Source: G963662675 sp963662675
GTDB taxonomy: Bacteria > Bacteroidota > Bacteroidia > Bacteroidales > Prolixibacteraceae
NCBI GenBank assembly: GCA_963662675.2
Contig: CAXXHP010000002.1
Span: 124,001-188,000 of the forward strand
Length of the DNA stretch: 64,000 bases
Reading direction: 5' to 3'
How positions within the stretch are numbered: position 1 is the stretch's first letter; each line of letters starts with the position of its first letter. This document shows, in pieces, positions 43,728-52,678 of the stretch. The translations under genes were made by a program, and so were the position numbers. The notes under the pieces were generated by a model. The model searched no databases. It was not told the DNA's origin and worked only from the letters and a program-made list of their open reading frames with translations.

Positions 43728-44243
43728 TTAGAATGCGTATCCAATTGCCAAAGTTGCAGAGGGTAATATGCCACCCGTTGAATCAAATCCAACATTATCA
43801 ACATCTCCTGAAACAGATGTGTAGTTTGGCCCCAGTCCTAAATCAAGTGTAAATCCGCTTTCCCATGCCCACTGATAACCCAGTTCTGCACCAAACGAAA
43901 AAGTTGTAAAATTGACATCATTCTCAACATTTCCAAAACCAAAAGATGCTTGTGGATTTACGTAAAATCCTGATGGTACTTCTTTCTTTTCGTTTGTGAT
44001 GTAATAACGATAGCCAAGACCTATGCTCCCTGTATTCACGTCAACACCAAATAGTTCATACATGTATGACCCACTAAAAAGAATAGATGATTTTGTATTA
44101 AGAACCTTCTCATAAGTCAGGTTGAAATTACCAAAAGCCATTCCCAAAGGATTGGTTTTTATCACCTTCGTTCTTTCTTGCGAAAATCCTTCAACAGTGA
44201 AGAATACCGAACAAATAAATAGTGCCAATAAAAACTTTTTCAT
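43728..44243 (-). CDS. DUF3575-like outer-membrane barrel protein
   Basis: A 171-residue exported protein with signal peptide (about 1-21, cleaved after EGFSQ) followed by the TKVIKTNPLGMAFGNFNLTYEKVLN opening typical of DUF3575 proteins (quoted in part; about 24-48). Amphipathic beta strands with Gly and aromatic girdles follow, and the final strand is LAIGYAF. It is a small outer-membrane barrel of unknown function. It is monocistronic with its own promoter box at 44269 and its own terminator. Confidence 0.82.
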   Translation of the reverse strand: MKKFLLALFICSVFFTVEGFSQERTKVIKTNPLGMAFGNFNLTYEKVLNTKSSILFSGSYMYELFGVDVNTGSIGLGYRYYITNEKKEVPSGFYVNPQASFGFGNVENDVNFTTFSFGAELGYQWAWESGFTLDLGLGPNYTSVSGDVDNVGFDSTGGILPSATLAIGYAF

Positions 44244-44268
44244 AGTTGTATAATTTTGTTAATCGAGG

Positions 44269-44276
44269 CAAATGTA
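44269..44276 (-). promoter_or_regulatory. -7 box of the DUF3575 gene with overlapping palindrome
   Basis: TACATTTG on the minus strand, 26 bases before the ATG. A 14-base perfect palindrome TTATGATATCATAA (44283-44296) sits in the spacer where RNA polymerase would bind, suggesting an operator. No -33 match was found. Confidence 0.55.
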
Positions 44277-44550
44277 CACAAATTATGATATCATAAAACT
44301 TTGGTATGTAAGCTTCATTTTTAATATTAAACCTTGATCTGATATCTTGAATAAGATATAGTTTTAGTAGCCTTTGCTAATCTTTGAAAAACAGATTTAA
44401 ATGAATTTTCCCTTAATCCGTACAACAAAAAGAAGCACTTAAAATTTAAAAAACACATGTTTTTTCACTATCATTTCTGAGTACTTCTTACATATTAGTG
44501 AATTGTTGTTATGATTAACTTATTCATTTCCTAGCTCTTCAAAAAAAATT

Positions 44551-44558
44551 TACTTTTG
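44551..44558 (+). promoter_or_regulatory. -7 promoter box of selU-selD
   Basis: TACTTTTG matches TAnnTTTG exactly and ends five bases before the selU ATG, predicting a leaderless or near-leaderless mRNA. A TTTC stands 20 bases upstream. The remainder of the 320-base gap 44244-44563 holds no gene. Confidence 0.55.
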
Positions 44559-44563
44559 CATGC

Positions 44564-45616
44564 ATGATAACCGAAATCAGTATCAACGATTTTATTGCAA
44601 AAAAACAACGCTTACATCTTATTGATGTTCGCTCACCGGGTGAATATAAGAAAGGGCATATCCCAAATGCTGTGAATATTCCTTTGTTCTCTGACGATGA
44701 ACGAGCACATGTAGGAAAAGTATACGTTCGGCAATCAAAAGAAAAAGCAGTTGAACTGGGCTATAAATATGTGACACCTAAGCTTGACTGGTTTGTTTCG
44801 GAAAGCAAAAAAGTGGCTAATCAATCTGCCATTGCTGTACATTGTTGGCGAGGAGGTATGCGGAGTCATTCTTTTGCGGAACATCTTCAAGCAAATGGTT
44901 TCCAAGATGTATATGTTATAGTTGGAGGCTACAAAGCCTATCGGAATTATATTCTCGATTTTTTTGAACAGCCTCTTCAATTGCACATTTTGGGTGGGTA
45001 TACCGGAAGTGGGAAAACATTTGTGCTGAAAGAAATTGAAAAACTAGGAAAACAGATTATTGATCTGGAGGGAATTGCCCATCACAAAGGTTCAGCTTTT
45101 GGAGCTATTGGTGAAGAAGAACAACCAACGGTAGAGCAATTTGAAAATAACCTGTTTACTAAAATGCAAATCTGCAATTTACAGGCACCAATTTGGCTTG
45201 AAGATGAAAGCCATAGTATTGGCCATGTAAAAATACCAATGGGCCTTTTTCGTCAAATACGTAATCAAAAGGTTTTTTTTATTGACTTACCGAAAGAATT
45301 ACGAGCAAAACACTTGGTGGGTGAATATTCGACTTTTGGAAACTTGCTAATCTCCCAAGCCATTGACGGCATTGCTAAACGCCTAGGTGGACAAAATGTA
45401 AAACTAGCCCAGAAATACCTGTCCCAAAATAATTATTTTGAAGTGGCCATGCTCGCACTTCAGTATTACGACAAAGCCTATGGGAAGGGAGTCAACAATC
45501 GTGATCAGAAAACTGTTTTTCGGATTCCTCTAAAGGAAATGGATCATCATAAAAATGCAAAATCAATCATCAAATTTGTAGAAGAACATGAACAAAATAA
45601 AACTCACTCAATATAG
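44564..45616 (+). CDS. selU: tRNA 2-selenouridine synthase
   Basis: SelU (also MnmH, 350 residues) replaces the 2-thio group of mnm5s2U34 in tRNA by selenium, using selenophosphate. The N-terminal rhodanese domain has LIDVRSPGEYKKGHIP and the catalytic Cys94 in HCWRGGMRS. The C-terminal domain has a P-loop, GGYTGSGKT (144-152), as in other SelU proteins. It overlaps selD by 29 bases in another frame, so the enzyme and its selenium donor are made together. selA and selB are not in the window, so the pathway seen here serves tRNA rather than selenocysteine. Confidence 0.94.
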   Translation: MITEISINDFIAKKQRLHLIDVRSPGEYKKGHIPNAVNIPLFSDDERAHVGKVYVRQSKEKAVELGYKYVTPKLDWFVSESKKVANQSAIAVHCWRGGMRSHSFAEHLQANGFQDVYVIVGGYKAYRNYILDFFEQPLQLHILGGYTGSGKTFVLKEIEKLGKQIIDLEGIAHHKGSAFGAIGEEEQPTVEQFENNLFTKMQICNLQAPIWLEDESHSIGHVKIPMGLFRQIRNQKVFFIDLPKELRAKHLVGEYSTFGNLLISQAIDGIAKRLGGQNVKLAQKYLSQNNYFEVAMLALQYYDKAYGKGVNNRDQKTVFRIPLKEMDHHKNAKSIIKFVEEHEQNKTHSI

Positions 45617-46619
45617 TCATGGTGCCGGATGTGGTTGCAAAATATCACCAAAAATTCTCAGCTCCATCCTTCACAGTAATTTGGCACCTTTCGAAAATCC
45701 CAATTTATTGGTGGGAAATGATAGTAGAGATGATGCTGCAGTTTATGACATGCAAAATGGAACGGCCATTATAAGTACCACCGATTTTTTTATGCCTATT
45801 GTTGACGATCCGTTCACCTTTGGGAAAATTGCTGCGGCAAATGCCATTAGCGATGTGTACGCCATGGGAGGAACACCCTTACTGGCCATTGCCATTTTGG
45901 GTTGGCCAGTAAACAAACTTGCACCTGAGGTAGCACAACAAGTGCTTGATGGAGGTAGGCAAACTTGCATGGAAGCAGGCATTTCATTGGCTGGTGGACA
46001 CAGCATTGACAGCCCTGAGCCTATATTTGGATTGGCAGTTACGGGTCAGGTTGCAATTAATCAACTAAAACGGAATGACACAGCTACCGAAGGCTGTCAG
46101 CTGCTTCTCACCAAACCACTGGGAGTAGGCATTCTATCAACTGCACAAAAGCAGGGAAAACTACAACCCGAGCATAGCCATATTGCCCCAAATTCAATGA
46201 TGAAACTGAATAAGATTGGTAGTCAACTGGCCAAGGTTAATGGCATTAAAGCCATGACCGATGTAACCGGTTTTGGCTTGTTAGGTCACCTCACTGAACT
46301 TTGTGAAGGCAGCAACCTATCGGCAGAAATTGAGCTTGATAAAATACCTCTTTTTGACGAAGTTAGCACTTACATTGCTCAGGACTGCATTCCGGGAGGA
46401 ACACACCGAAATTGGGAAAGCTACGGACATCAGGTCAAGCTAAAAAATGTAGATGATAAATTAATATTATGCGATCCTCAGACTAGTGGAGGTTTGTTAC
46501 TTGCAGTAGAACCAAATGTCCTCTCACAGGTGATTGAAATGCTAAATGAAAATGATATTTCGACAGAGGTATTTGGGTGGTTAATTAAGAAAAATGAAAG
46601 TCTGATTACGGTTATATAA
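45588..46619 (+). CDS. selD: Selenophosphate synthase (selenide, water dikinase)
   Basis: SelD (343 residues) makes selenophosphate from selenide and ATP. The catalytic Cys15 and Lys18 lie in SHGAGCGCK; the residue that is selenocysteine in some homologues is cysteine here. The AIR-synthase-like fold shows GNDSRDDAAVY, STTDFFMPIVDDP, FGLAVTGQV, and DPQTSGGLLLAV. From memory of the E. coli protein the N-terminal half matches almost residue for residue. The start at 45588 lies inside selU. A hairpin about 10 bases after the stop probably ends the two-gene transcript. Confidence 0.96.
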   Translation: MNKIKLTQYSHGAGCGCKISPKILSSILHSNLAPFENPNLLVGNDSRDDAAVYDMQNGTAIISTTDFFMPIVDDPFTFGKIAAANAISDVYAMGGTPLLAIAILGWPVNKLAPEVAQQVLDGGRQTCMEAGISLAGGHSIDSPEPIFGLAVTGQVAINQLKRNDTATEGCQLLLTKPLGVGILSTAQKQGKLQPEHSHIAPNSMMKLNKIGSQLAKVNGIKAMTDVTGFGLLGHLTELCEGSNLSAEIELDKIPLFDEVSTYIAQDCIPGGTHRNWESYGHQVKLKNVDDKLILCDPQTSGGLLLAVEPNVLSQVIEMLNENDISTEVFGWLIKKNESLITVI

Positions 46620-47122
46620 AAAAAATGTGAAGAGGAAAAGAGTAGGGTTGAATTAATAACTGTCCGACCTTTTCCTCTCTCCCAAACCTGTTAAAACTAG
46701 ATCAATATATTCTGAATATCCATATCATGTGATTCCAAATATTTATATTGTCGGCATATTACTGTCCCTCTAATTCCAGTTTCTAAACATGTCAAATCGT
46801 TTTCGAACATTCTTCTTTTTTCTTTCACTCAAAAGAATATAGTTTCTATTTTGAGAAATAATATTTCGTTTAAATTTATTCCTAAATCCTCAGTAAGTAC
46901 AGCTATTCTAAAGATGTAAACTCCACCTGTTACTTCAAATACTTGTTAATTAAAATATCAACCTCCGACACAAACAATATCGACCCAATATTTCTAATTT
47001 TATTCTATCGCCGACTCAACAATCATCACTCATTATTGATTACTAGCATTTTAATAGAATTTGTTATAAATTGTGACTTGTGACTTTCCATATTATACAT
47101 ACTCATTTATAATCAAAAAACT
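46620..47122 (+). other. Intergenic region with a hairpin, no gene seen
   Basis: The 503 bases between selD and the GltB-like gene contain no convincing reading frame. AGAGGAAAAG (46631-46640) pairs perfectly with CTTTTCCTCT (46669-46678), a probable terminator of selU-selD although without a long T run. I found no exact TAnnTTTG box or known riboswitch in the rest. Confidence 0.6.
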
Positions 47123-48763
47123 ATGCTACAACAAATTAAAAACAACGATGCATTAGGGGCCATCAACAGGGGCAACCCATGTGAGTCAGGATTGTGTACA
47201 CTTTGTGATTCCGCATGTAAAGGTAAATGCGAAACCTGGCTTTCATGTCTTGAAGGTCGCAAAATGCTATACCCTCGTAAATTCGGATTTACAACTTCAG
47301 GATCTTCTAATATTACTTCAGTAGGCATTGGATACCATGCCCTCCGCATTCAAGGATATGCCTATGGGTCAAAAGGTATGCCTGAAAATCTAACAAACGA
47401 CCCTGATGATTGCATCTTCACCAATGTAAGTCTGAATACTTCATTCGGGAATGAGATAGAAACCAAATGCCGTATACCAATTATGACCGGAGCATTAGGT
47501 TCAACCTTCATTGCTGCCCGCTACTGGCCTTCGTTTGCAGTTGGTGCAGCTCTATGTGGGTTTCCAATTGTCGTTGGAGAAAATGTGGTAGGCATTGACC
47601 GTGAATCCGTTATAGAAAATGGAAGAATCAAAAAAGCGCCTGAATTGGAAAGAAGAATTGAACATTTCTCCCGCTATTACGATGGATACGGGGCAATCAT
47701 CATTCAAATGAATGTTGAAGATACCCGCAATGGAGTGGCCGAATACCTAATTGATAAATACGGAAACGATATCATTCTTGAACTAAAATGGGGACAAGGA
47801 GCAAAAAATATTGGTGGTGAAATACAGGTAAAAAACTTGGAATATGCCCAATTTTTAAAAACTCGTGGCTACATTGTTGACCCCGATCCTTTTGACCCGA
47901 TAGTAATTAAAACATACGAAACCCGCAATATTACATCATTTGCCCGCCACAGTCGCCTTGGTGCAACTAACCTGCAAACGGCAGAGGAAGTACGCGAAAG
48001 CTTCATGAGTTCAATCAGCTACCTTAGAAAATTAGGGTTTAAACGCATTACCCTAAAAACAGGGGCATACGGTATGGAAAATCTGGCTATGGCTATCCGT
48101 TTTTCAGCTGATGCTAAACTTGATTTACTGACCATTGACGGCTCTGGTGGAGGTACAGGAATGAGTCCTTGGAACATGATGGAAAGCTGGGGAATTCCAT
48201 CACTTGCACTACATGCAAAAGCTTACGAATATTGTAAAATACTTGCTGACCAAGGAATTAAAGTGCCAGCTATTTCATTCGCCGGTGGATTCGCCCGCGA
48301 AGATCATTTATTTAAAGCTCTATCATTAGGAGCACCTTTCACCAAGCTTGTTTGCCTGGGGCGTGCACCCATGATAGCTGGTTTTCTGGGAAGTAACATT
48401 GAGGGAGCATTGGCTCACGACAGAAAAGCTGAACTAAATGGACATTGGGAAAGCCTGCCCCCATCGGTTTTAGAATATGGGAAATACCCTGAAGAAATAT
48501 TTTCACAATGGGAAGCTGTTAAAAACAAAGTAGGTGCAGATGAGATGAAAAACATACCATTTGGAGCAATAGCCATGTGCGGATATGCCGACAAACTTGC
48601 CGGTGGTCTCCAACAATTTATGGCTGGTGCAAGAAAATTTAACCTAAACGAGCTAACTCGTAATGATTTAATTACAGCCAACCGCGAAACGGAAGATATT
48701 TCAAAAATTCCATTCATGACAGATGCATTGAATGATGAAGCTTTGAAAATACTGACTGTGTGA
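47123..48763 (+). CDS. GltB-like FMN protein with N-terminal cysteine cluster
   Basis: A 546-residue protein related to the FMN-binding synthase domain of glutamate synthase large subunits (GltB2 / archaeal type). The barrel has GALGSTFIAARYWPSFAVG, LELKWGQGAKNIGGEI, LTIDGSGGGTGMSPWNMME and GGFAREDHLFKALSLGAPF. There is no glutaminase domain and no GltD-type subunit nearby. Residues 20-42 carry six cysteines (20, 25, 28, 32, 36, 42) in a C-x4-C-x2-C-x3-C-x3-C-x5-C pattern that could bind an iron-sulfur cluster, probably an electron input. It may be a glutamate synthase variant or an oxidoreductase of unknown substrate. It is monocistronic. Confidence 0.8.
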   Translation: MLQQIKNNDALGAINRGNPCESGLCTLCDSACKGKCETWLSCLEGRKMLYPRKFGFTTSGSSNITSVGIGYHALRIQGYAYGSKGMPENLTNDPDDCIFTNVSLNTSFGNEIETKCRIPIMTGALGSTFIAARYWPSFAVGAALCGFPIVVGENVVGIDRESVIENGRIKKAPELERRIEHFSRYYDGYGAIIIQMNVEDTRNGVAEYLIDKYGNDIILELKWGQGAKNIGGEIQVKNLEYAQFLKTRGYIVDPDPFDPIVIKTYETRNITSFARHSRLGATNLQTAEEVRESFMSSISYLRKLGFKRITLKTGAYGMENLAMAIRFSADAKLDLLTIDGSGGGTGMSPWNMMESWGIPSLALHAKAYEYCKILADQGIKVPAISFAGGFAREDHLFKALSLGAPFTKLVCLGRAPMIAGFLGSNIEGALAHDRKAELNGHWESLPPSVLEYGKYPEEIFSQWEAVKNKVGADEMKNIPFGAIAMCGYADKLAGGLQQFMAGARKFNLNELTRNDLITANRETEDISKIPFMTDALNDEALKILTV

Positions 48764-48777
48764 CCCTAAAATGCAAA

Positions 48778-48810
48778 AAAATCCTCCTAAAACTTGGAGG
48801 ATTTTTTTTT
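48778..48810 (+). terminator. Terminator of the GltB-like gene
   Basis: AATCCTCC pairs with GGAGGATT around TAAAACTT, followed by nine T. Confidence 0.93.
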
Positions 48811-48921
48811 AACTCCCATTTTCATCATGCTAAAATAAATAATGGATAGCTTTCACACTCCTCTAAACACACTATCCAAATGAGTACTATCAACCATGCC
48901 ACTGAGTTGAAGAGATTTTTC

Positions 48922-48929
48922 TACCTTTG
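48922..48929 (+). promoter_or_regulatory. -7 promoter box of cysS
   Basis: TACCTTTG is an exact TAnnTTTG match ending 18 bases before the ATG at 48948. The longer TTG frame from 48927 starts inside the box and is rejected. Confidence 0.55.
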
Positions 48930-48947
48930 CACAAATTTCTCAATTCA

Positions 48948-50420
48948 ATGAAAAATCAGTTTCAGGTTTACAATACATTAAGTCGTAAAAAAGAAGTTTT
49001 TAAGCCACTTCATCCAGGTAAAGTTGGCTTATATGTATGCGGTCCTACTGTTTATGGGAAAGCCCATTTAGGACATGCACGCCCTGCAGTTACTTTCGAT
49101 CTTCTTTTCCGTTATCTCAAACATTTAGGATACAAAGTTCGCTATGTACGCAACATTACAGATGTTGGACACTTGGCAAATGATGCTGATGAAGGGGAAG
49201 ATAAAATTGCTAAAAAAGCACGACTTGATGAGTTAGAGCCGATGGAAATCGTTCAGATTTACACCAATGATTACCATAAAAATATGGAGAAGCTGAATGT
49301 GCTTCCCCCAAGCATTGAGCCACGAGCTACCGGCCATATCATGGAGCAAATTGCAACGGTTGAAAAGATATTAGATTCCGGTTACGCTTACGAAAGCAAT
49401 GGATCTGTATATTTTGACGTTGAAAAATACGCAAAGGATCATCCTTACGGGCAATTATCTGGCCGTAAGATTGAAGATATGCAAAGCAACACTCGTGCAT
49501 TAGAAGGTCAAGATGAAAAACATTCACCTCTGGATTTTGCCATTTGGAAGAAAGCAGCACCTGAACACATCATGCGCTGGAGCTCCAAGTGGAGTGATGG
49601 TTTTCCGGGTTGGCACCTCGAATGTACAGCCATGAGCAGTAAATATTTGGGGGACACATTCGACATACACGGAGGTGGAATGGATCTTATTTTTCCGCAT
49701 CACGAAGCTGAAATAGCACAATCAAAAGCCGCCTTTGGCCATAATTCAGTTCGCTATTGGATGCACAATAACATGATTACACTGAATGGACAAAAAATGG
49801 GAAAATCTTTGGGAAATGCCATTTCTCTGGATGATTTCTTTGATGGCAATCATCCTTTGCTTGAAAAAGCCTACACGCCAATGACCATTCGCTTTTTTAT
49901 GCTAACTGCACACTACCGCAGCACACTCGACTTTTCAAACGAAGCTCTACAGGCCGCAGAGAAAGGACTGGAAAGACTGTTGAAAGCTGTTGAAACACTG
50001 GAACAAATTCAGCCAGATAAGCAATCTACAATAAACATTACTGAACTGAAAAGTAAGTGCTATGCAGCTATGGATGACGACATGAATAGTCCGATTGCCA
50101 TTGCACATTTATTTGATGGAGTTAAAATTATTAATTCCATTTCTGATAAAAAAGCGAGCATTTCTTCCACAGATTTAGAAGAATTAAAATCGCTATATGC
50201 AACTTTTATTTTCGACCTGTTCGGATTACAAAAAGTTGAGACCAAATCTGACTCAAACTCGTCAGCTTATGAAGGTGCAATTGATCTACTACTTCAATTG
50301 CGAATGGAGGCGAAAGCCAATAAAGACTGGGCTACTTCGGATAAAATACGCGACGAACTAACCAAGCTTGGGTTTGAAGTGAAAGACACCAAAGACGGTT
50401 TTAGTTGGGAATTGAAATAG
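48948..50420 (+). CDS. cysS: Cysteine-tRNA ligase
   Basis: CysRS (490 residues) charges tRNA-Cys. The class I catalytic core is complete: CGPTVYGKAHLGHARPA (zinc Cys and HIGH motif), WHLECTAMSSKYLG and GGGMDLIFPHHEAEIAQS (the other zinc ligands) and GQKMGKSLGN (KMSKS). The C-terminal DALR domain follows. A weak hairpin with a long T run lies after the gene. The tdh gene starts 216 bases downstream and is probably separate. Confidence 0.96.
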   Translation: MKNQFQVYNTLSRKKEVFKPLHPGKVGLYVCGPTVYGKAHLGHARPAVTFDLLFRYLKHLGYKVRYVRNITDVGHLANDADEGEDKIAKKARLDELEPMEIVQIYTNDYHKNMEKLNVLPPSIEPRATGHIMEQIATVEKILDSGYAYESNGSVYFDVEKYAKDHPYGQLSGRKIEDMQSNTRALEGQDEKHSPLDFAIWKKAAPEHIMRWSSKWSDGFPGWHLECTAMSSKYLGDTFDIHGGGMDLIFPHHEAEIAQSKAAFGHNSVRYWMHNNMITLNGQKMGKSLGNAISLDDFFDGNHPLLEKAYTPMTIRFFMLTAHYRSTLDFSNEALQAAEKGLERLLKAVETLEQIQPDKQSTINITELKSKCYAAMDDDMNSPIAIAHLFDGVKIINSISDKKASISSTDLEELKSLYATFIFDLFGLQKVETKSDSNSSAYEGAIDLLLQLRMEAKANKDWATSDKIRDELTKLGFEVKDTKDGFSWELK

Positions 50421-50451
50421 AATATTTTCGAAAAATATATACTGACCTTTG

Positions 50452-50484
50452 TACCCCGAATTTTTTTTTTGGGTATTTTTTTTT
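50452..50484 (+). terminator. Probable terminator of cysS
   Basis: TACCC (50452-50456) can pair with GGGTA (50471-50475) around a T-rich loop, followed by nine T. The stem is short. Confidence 0.45.
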
Positions 50485-50636
50485 ATTTCAAGAGACAAGT
50501 TCAGGATGGCTTTTCTTCAAAATAACGATCATCTGAATTCGATTCCTGCTTCTCAGAAGTCTTCTCCACTAAACATGATTTTTTCTATTCATTTTTCTGT
50601 TGAATTGCCCTAACTTAGGATAAATCAGCAAAAAAC

Positions 50637-51665
50637 ATGAAGGCAATAGTAAAAAGCAAGCCCGAACGCGGGTTATGGATGGAAGAAATTCCTATCCCAA
50701 AGGTAGGTCATAATAACGTACTAATACGCATTAAAAAAGCTGCAATCTGCGGTACCGACCTTCACATCTACAAATGGGATGAATGGGCTAAGAATACCAT
50801 TAAAACACCTTTAATTATAGGTCATGAGTACATGGGTGAGGTTGTTGAAACAGGCTCTGAAGTTGATCGTGTACATGTTGGAGAACGTGTTACCGTTGAA
50901 GGACACATCTCTTGTGGCTTTTGCCGTAATTGTCGGCGGGGTCGTCAACACATCTGTGACAACACCTTAGGCATTGGTGTTCAGTGCGATGGAGGGTTTG
51001 CTGAATATATTTCAGTACCAGCAAAAAATGTGTTGAAAGTTGACGCTCGCATTCCCGATGAGATCATGGCCATAATGGATCCTCTGGGAAATGCAACGCA
51101 TACAGCTCTATCCTTCCCTCTTTTGGGTGAAGACGTTTTAATTACCGGTATTGGCGGTCCAATAGGATCAATGGCAACTGCTGTTTGTCGTTTTGCAGGT
51201 GTTCGTTACATCGTTGGAACTGATATCTCTGAATACAGACGCAAACTCGCAGATATGATGGGTGCTACAATGGTTATTGATCCTTTAAACAACAATATAA
51301 AAGAAGCTATGGATCAACTTGGAATGGTTGCCGGATTTGATATTGGACTGGAATGTAGTGGCTCGCCAGTTGCTTTTAATGATTTGGTTGAACACATGTA
51401 TAACGGTGGCAAAATATCTTTGTTAGGACTTCTTCCTTCTGATACAAAAATAAACTGGACTAATCTGATATTCAAAGGCTTAACACTAAAAGGTATATAT
51501 GGACGCGAAATGTATGAGACTTGGTACCATATGGAAATGATGCTTACATCCGGATTAGATATCTCCCCCATTATTACTCATCGCATGAAAGCAGATGATT
51601 TTCAATCAGCTTTTGACATTATGGAAGAAGGAAATTGCGGAAAAATCATTCTAGATTGGGAATAA
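50637..51665 (+). CDS. tdh: L-threonine 3-dehydrogenase
   Basis: A 342-residue zinc medium-chain dehydrogenase. It should oxidise L-threonine to 2-amino-3-ketobutyrate. Catalytic zinc ligands lie in AAICGTDLHIYKWDEW and GHEYMGEV. The four structural-zinc cysteines are in HISCGFCRNCRRGRQHICDN, the NAD fold is GIGGPIGSMATA, and GREMYETWYHM is a Tdh hallmark. Length equals that of the E. coli enzyme, although another polyol or alcohol dehydrogenase cannot be fully excluded. A kbl gene for the next step is not adjacent. It ends two bases from the convergent DUF4421 gene. Confidence 0.9.
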   Translation: MKAIVKSKPERGLWMEEIPIPKVGHNNVLIRIKKAAICGTDLHIYKWDEWAKNTIKTPLIIGHEYMGEVVETGSEVDRVHVGERVTVEGHISCGFCRNCRRGRQHICDNTLGIGVQCDGGFAEYISVPAKNVLKVDARIPDEIMAIMDPLGNATHTALSFPLLGEDVLITGIGGPIGSMATAVCRFAGVRYIVGTDISEYRRKLADMMGATMVIDPLNNNIKEAMDQLGMVAGFDIGLECSGSPVAFNDLVEHMYNGGKISLLGLLPSDTKINWTNLIFKGLTLKGIYGREMYETWYHMEMMLTSGLDISPIITHRMKADDFQSAFDIMEEGNCGKIILDWE

Positions 51666-51667
51666 AC

Positions 51668-52678
51668 TTATAAATCTATTCTTTTGCTTATTGTAAACTC
51701 TGTATAATTAGTTCCATTGAGCATGCTCAAAGAATGCGTTTTCATAGATGAATTTTGTTCATATCTCACAAAAGAAGCTCCCAAATAAAATCCCGGAAAA
51801 TGATGCCCTCCAGATACACGAAAAACGTGGCTTCTACTCAGCTTGGCTTGCCAATTATCGTCATCTCCGGTGTAGTGCCACACATTTTGCTGCAAACCCA
51901 AACTAAATCGATACGAGCCTGTTATAATCCAATTTGGCTGAGGTACATAAGAATAGGCATAACCAATGTTAGCATTTAAAGTAATACTCTTAAAATCATC
52001 GAGATTACGCCATTCGGAGAAGTAGATATCATCTATTTCACGTGGAACAAAAGCAGAATCGGCTTCAACATTCAGCATATAAATCCCTCCTCCAAAAATA
52101 AGCGAGCCAGCACTTTTCTTTTGAAGTTCATTTTGTTTAAAGGCAGCCTTATAAGAAAAGCGTTCGTGGTTTAAAACATAGTTCATGTTCAAACCCAAAT
52201 TAATGGTCTTCAAATCACGGCGTTGGTAATAAATTTCCGTCCCCTTTTCTGCCAAGTCATGATTGTCAGCTAAACTCAAATAATATCCCTTAGTTTTTAA
52301 TGCTAGAATGTCAACTGTAAACTTTCGGGCATATAAATAGCTCTGAATTCCAAGACTGGTCGACTTTCCAAAGCGATTATCATCATCAGAAAAATAGGGG
52401 ATTTTCGTACCTACATTTATCCCAAACCATTTATAGTTAAAGCCAACTCCCAAATTGAAATAGTCATTCGGTTGATATCTTAAACGAACATCCTGCTCCA
52501 AATCATTCAACTGAATAAAATTATTTTGATTTGATGAGTACACCCTCACAATCAGATCATTATAAAATGACTGTATGTAACTCGTATCCAAAGAATGGAA
52601 TAATTTTTCCGGTTCCCTTTGAGAAAAGGAAGTGAAATAACAAGTGATAAGTAAGGATGCCAAAAATAACTTTTTCAT
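51668..52678 (-). CDS. DUF4421-family outer-membrane protein
   Basis: A 336-residue exported protein with signal peptide (about 1-19, cleaved near TSFSQR). The DUF4421 pattern follows: LDTSYIQSFYNDLIVRVYSS, LRYQPNDYFNLGVGFNYKWF, GGGIYMLN, and SGGHHFPGFYLGASFVRYE. It is a predicted outer-membrane barrel of unknown function. Its start codon lies directly after the xthA stop with no gap, so it is cotranscribed with the repair enzyme, an arrangement without an obvious functional link. A near-parS sequence lies inside the gene at 52034. Confidence 0.88.
   Translation of the reverse strand: MKKLFLASLLITCYFTSFSQREPEKLFHSLDTSYIQSFYNDLIVRVYSSNQNNFIQLNDLEQDVRLRYQPNDYFNLGVGFNYKWFGINVGTKIPYFSDDDNRFGKSTSLGIQSYLYARKFTVDILALKTKGYYLSLADNHDLAEKGTEIYYQRRDLKTINLGLNMNYVLNHERFSYKAAFKQNELQKKSAGSLIFGGGIYMLNVEADSAFVPREIDDIYFSEWRNLDDFKSITLNANIGYAYSYVPQPNWIITGSYRFSLGLQQNVWHYTGDDDNWQAKLSRSHVFRVSGGHHFPGFYLGASFVRYEQNSSMKTHSLSMLNGTNYTEFTISKRIDL
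52034..52049. other. Second parS-like 16-mer (15/16 match)
   Basis: TATTTCACGTGGAACA differs from the parS-type consensus TGTTyCACGTGrAACA at one position. It is in the coding sequence of the DUF4421 gene, as parS sites often are. It lies 6.1 kb from the perfect site at 58163. Confidence 0.5.

Noticed and set aside
45588..46619. Selenocysteine in SelD or another protein of the window
   Set aside because: The SelD active-site residue is encoded as Cys, and I saw no conserved gene interrupted by an in-frame TGA; selA/selB are absent here.
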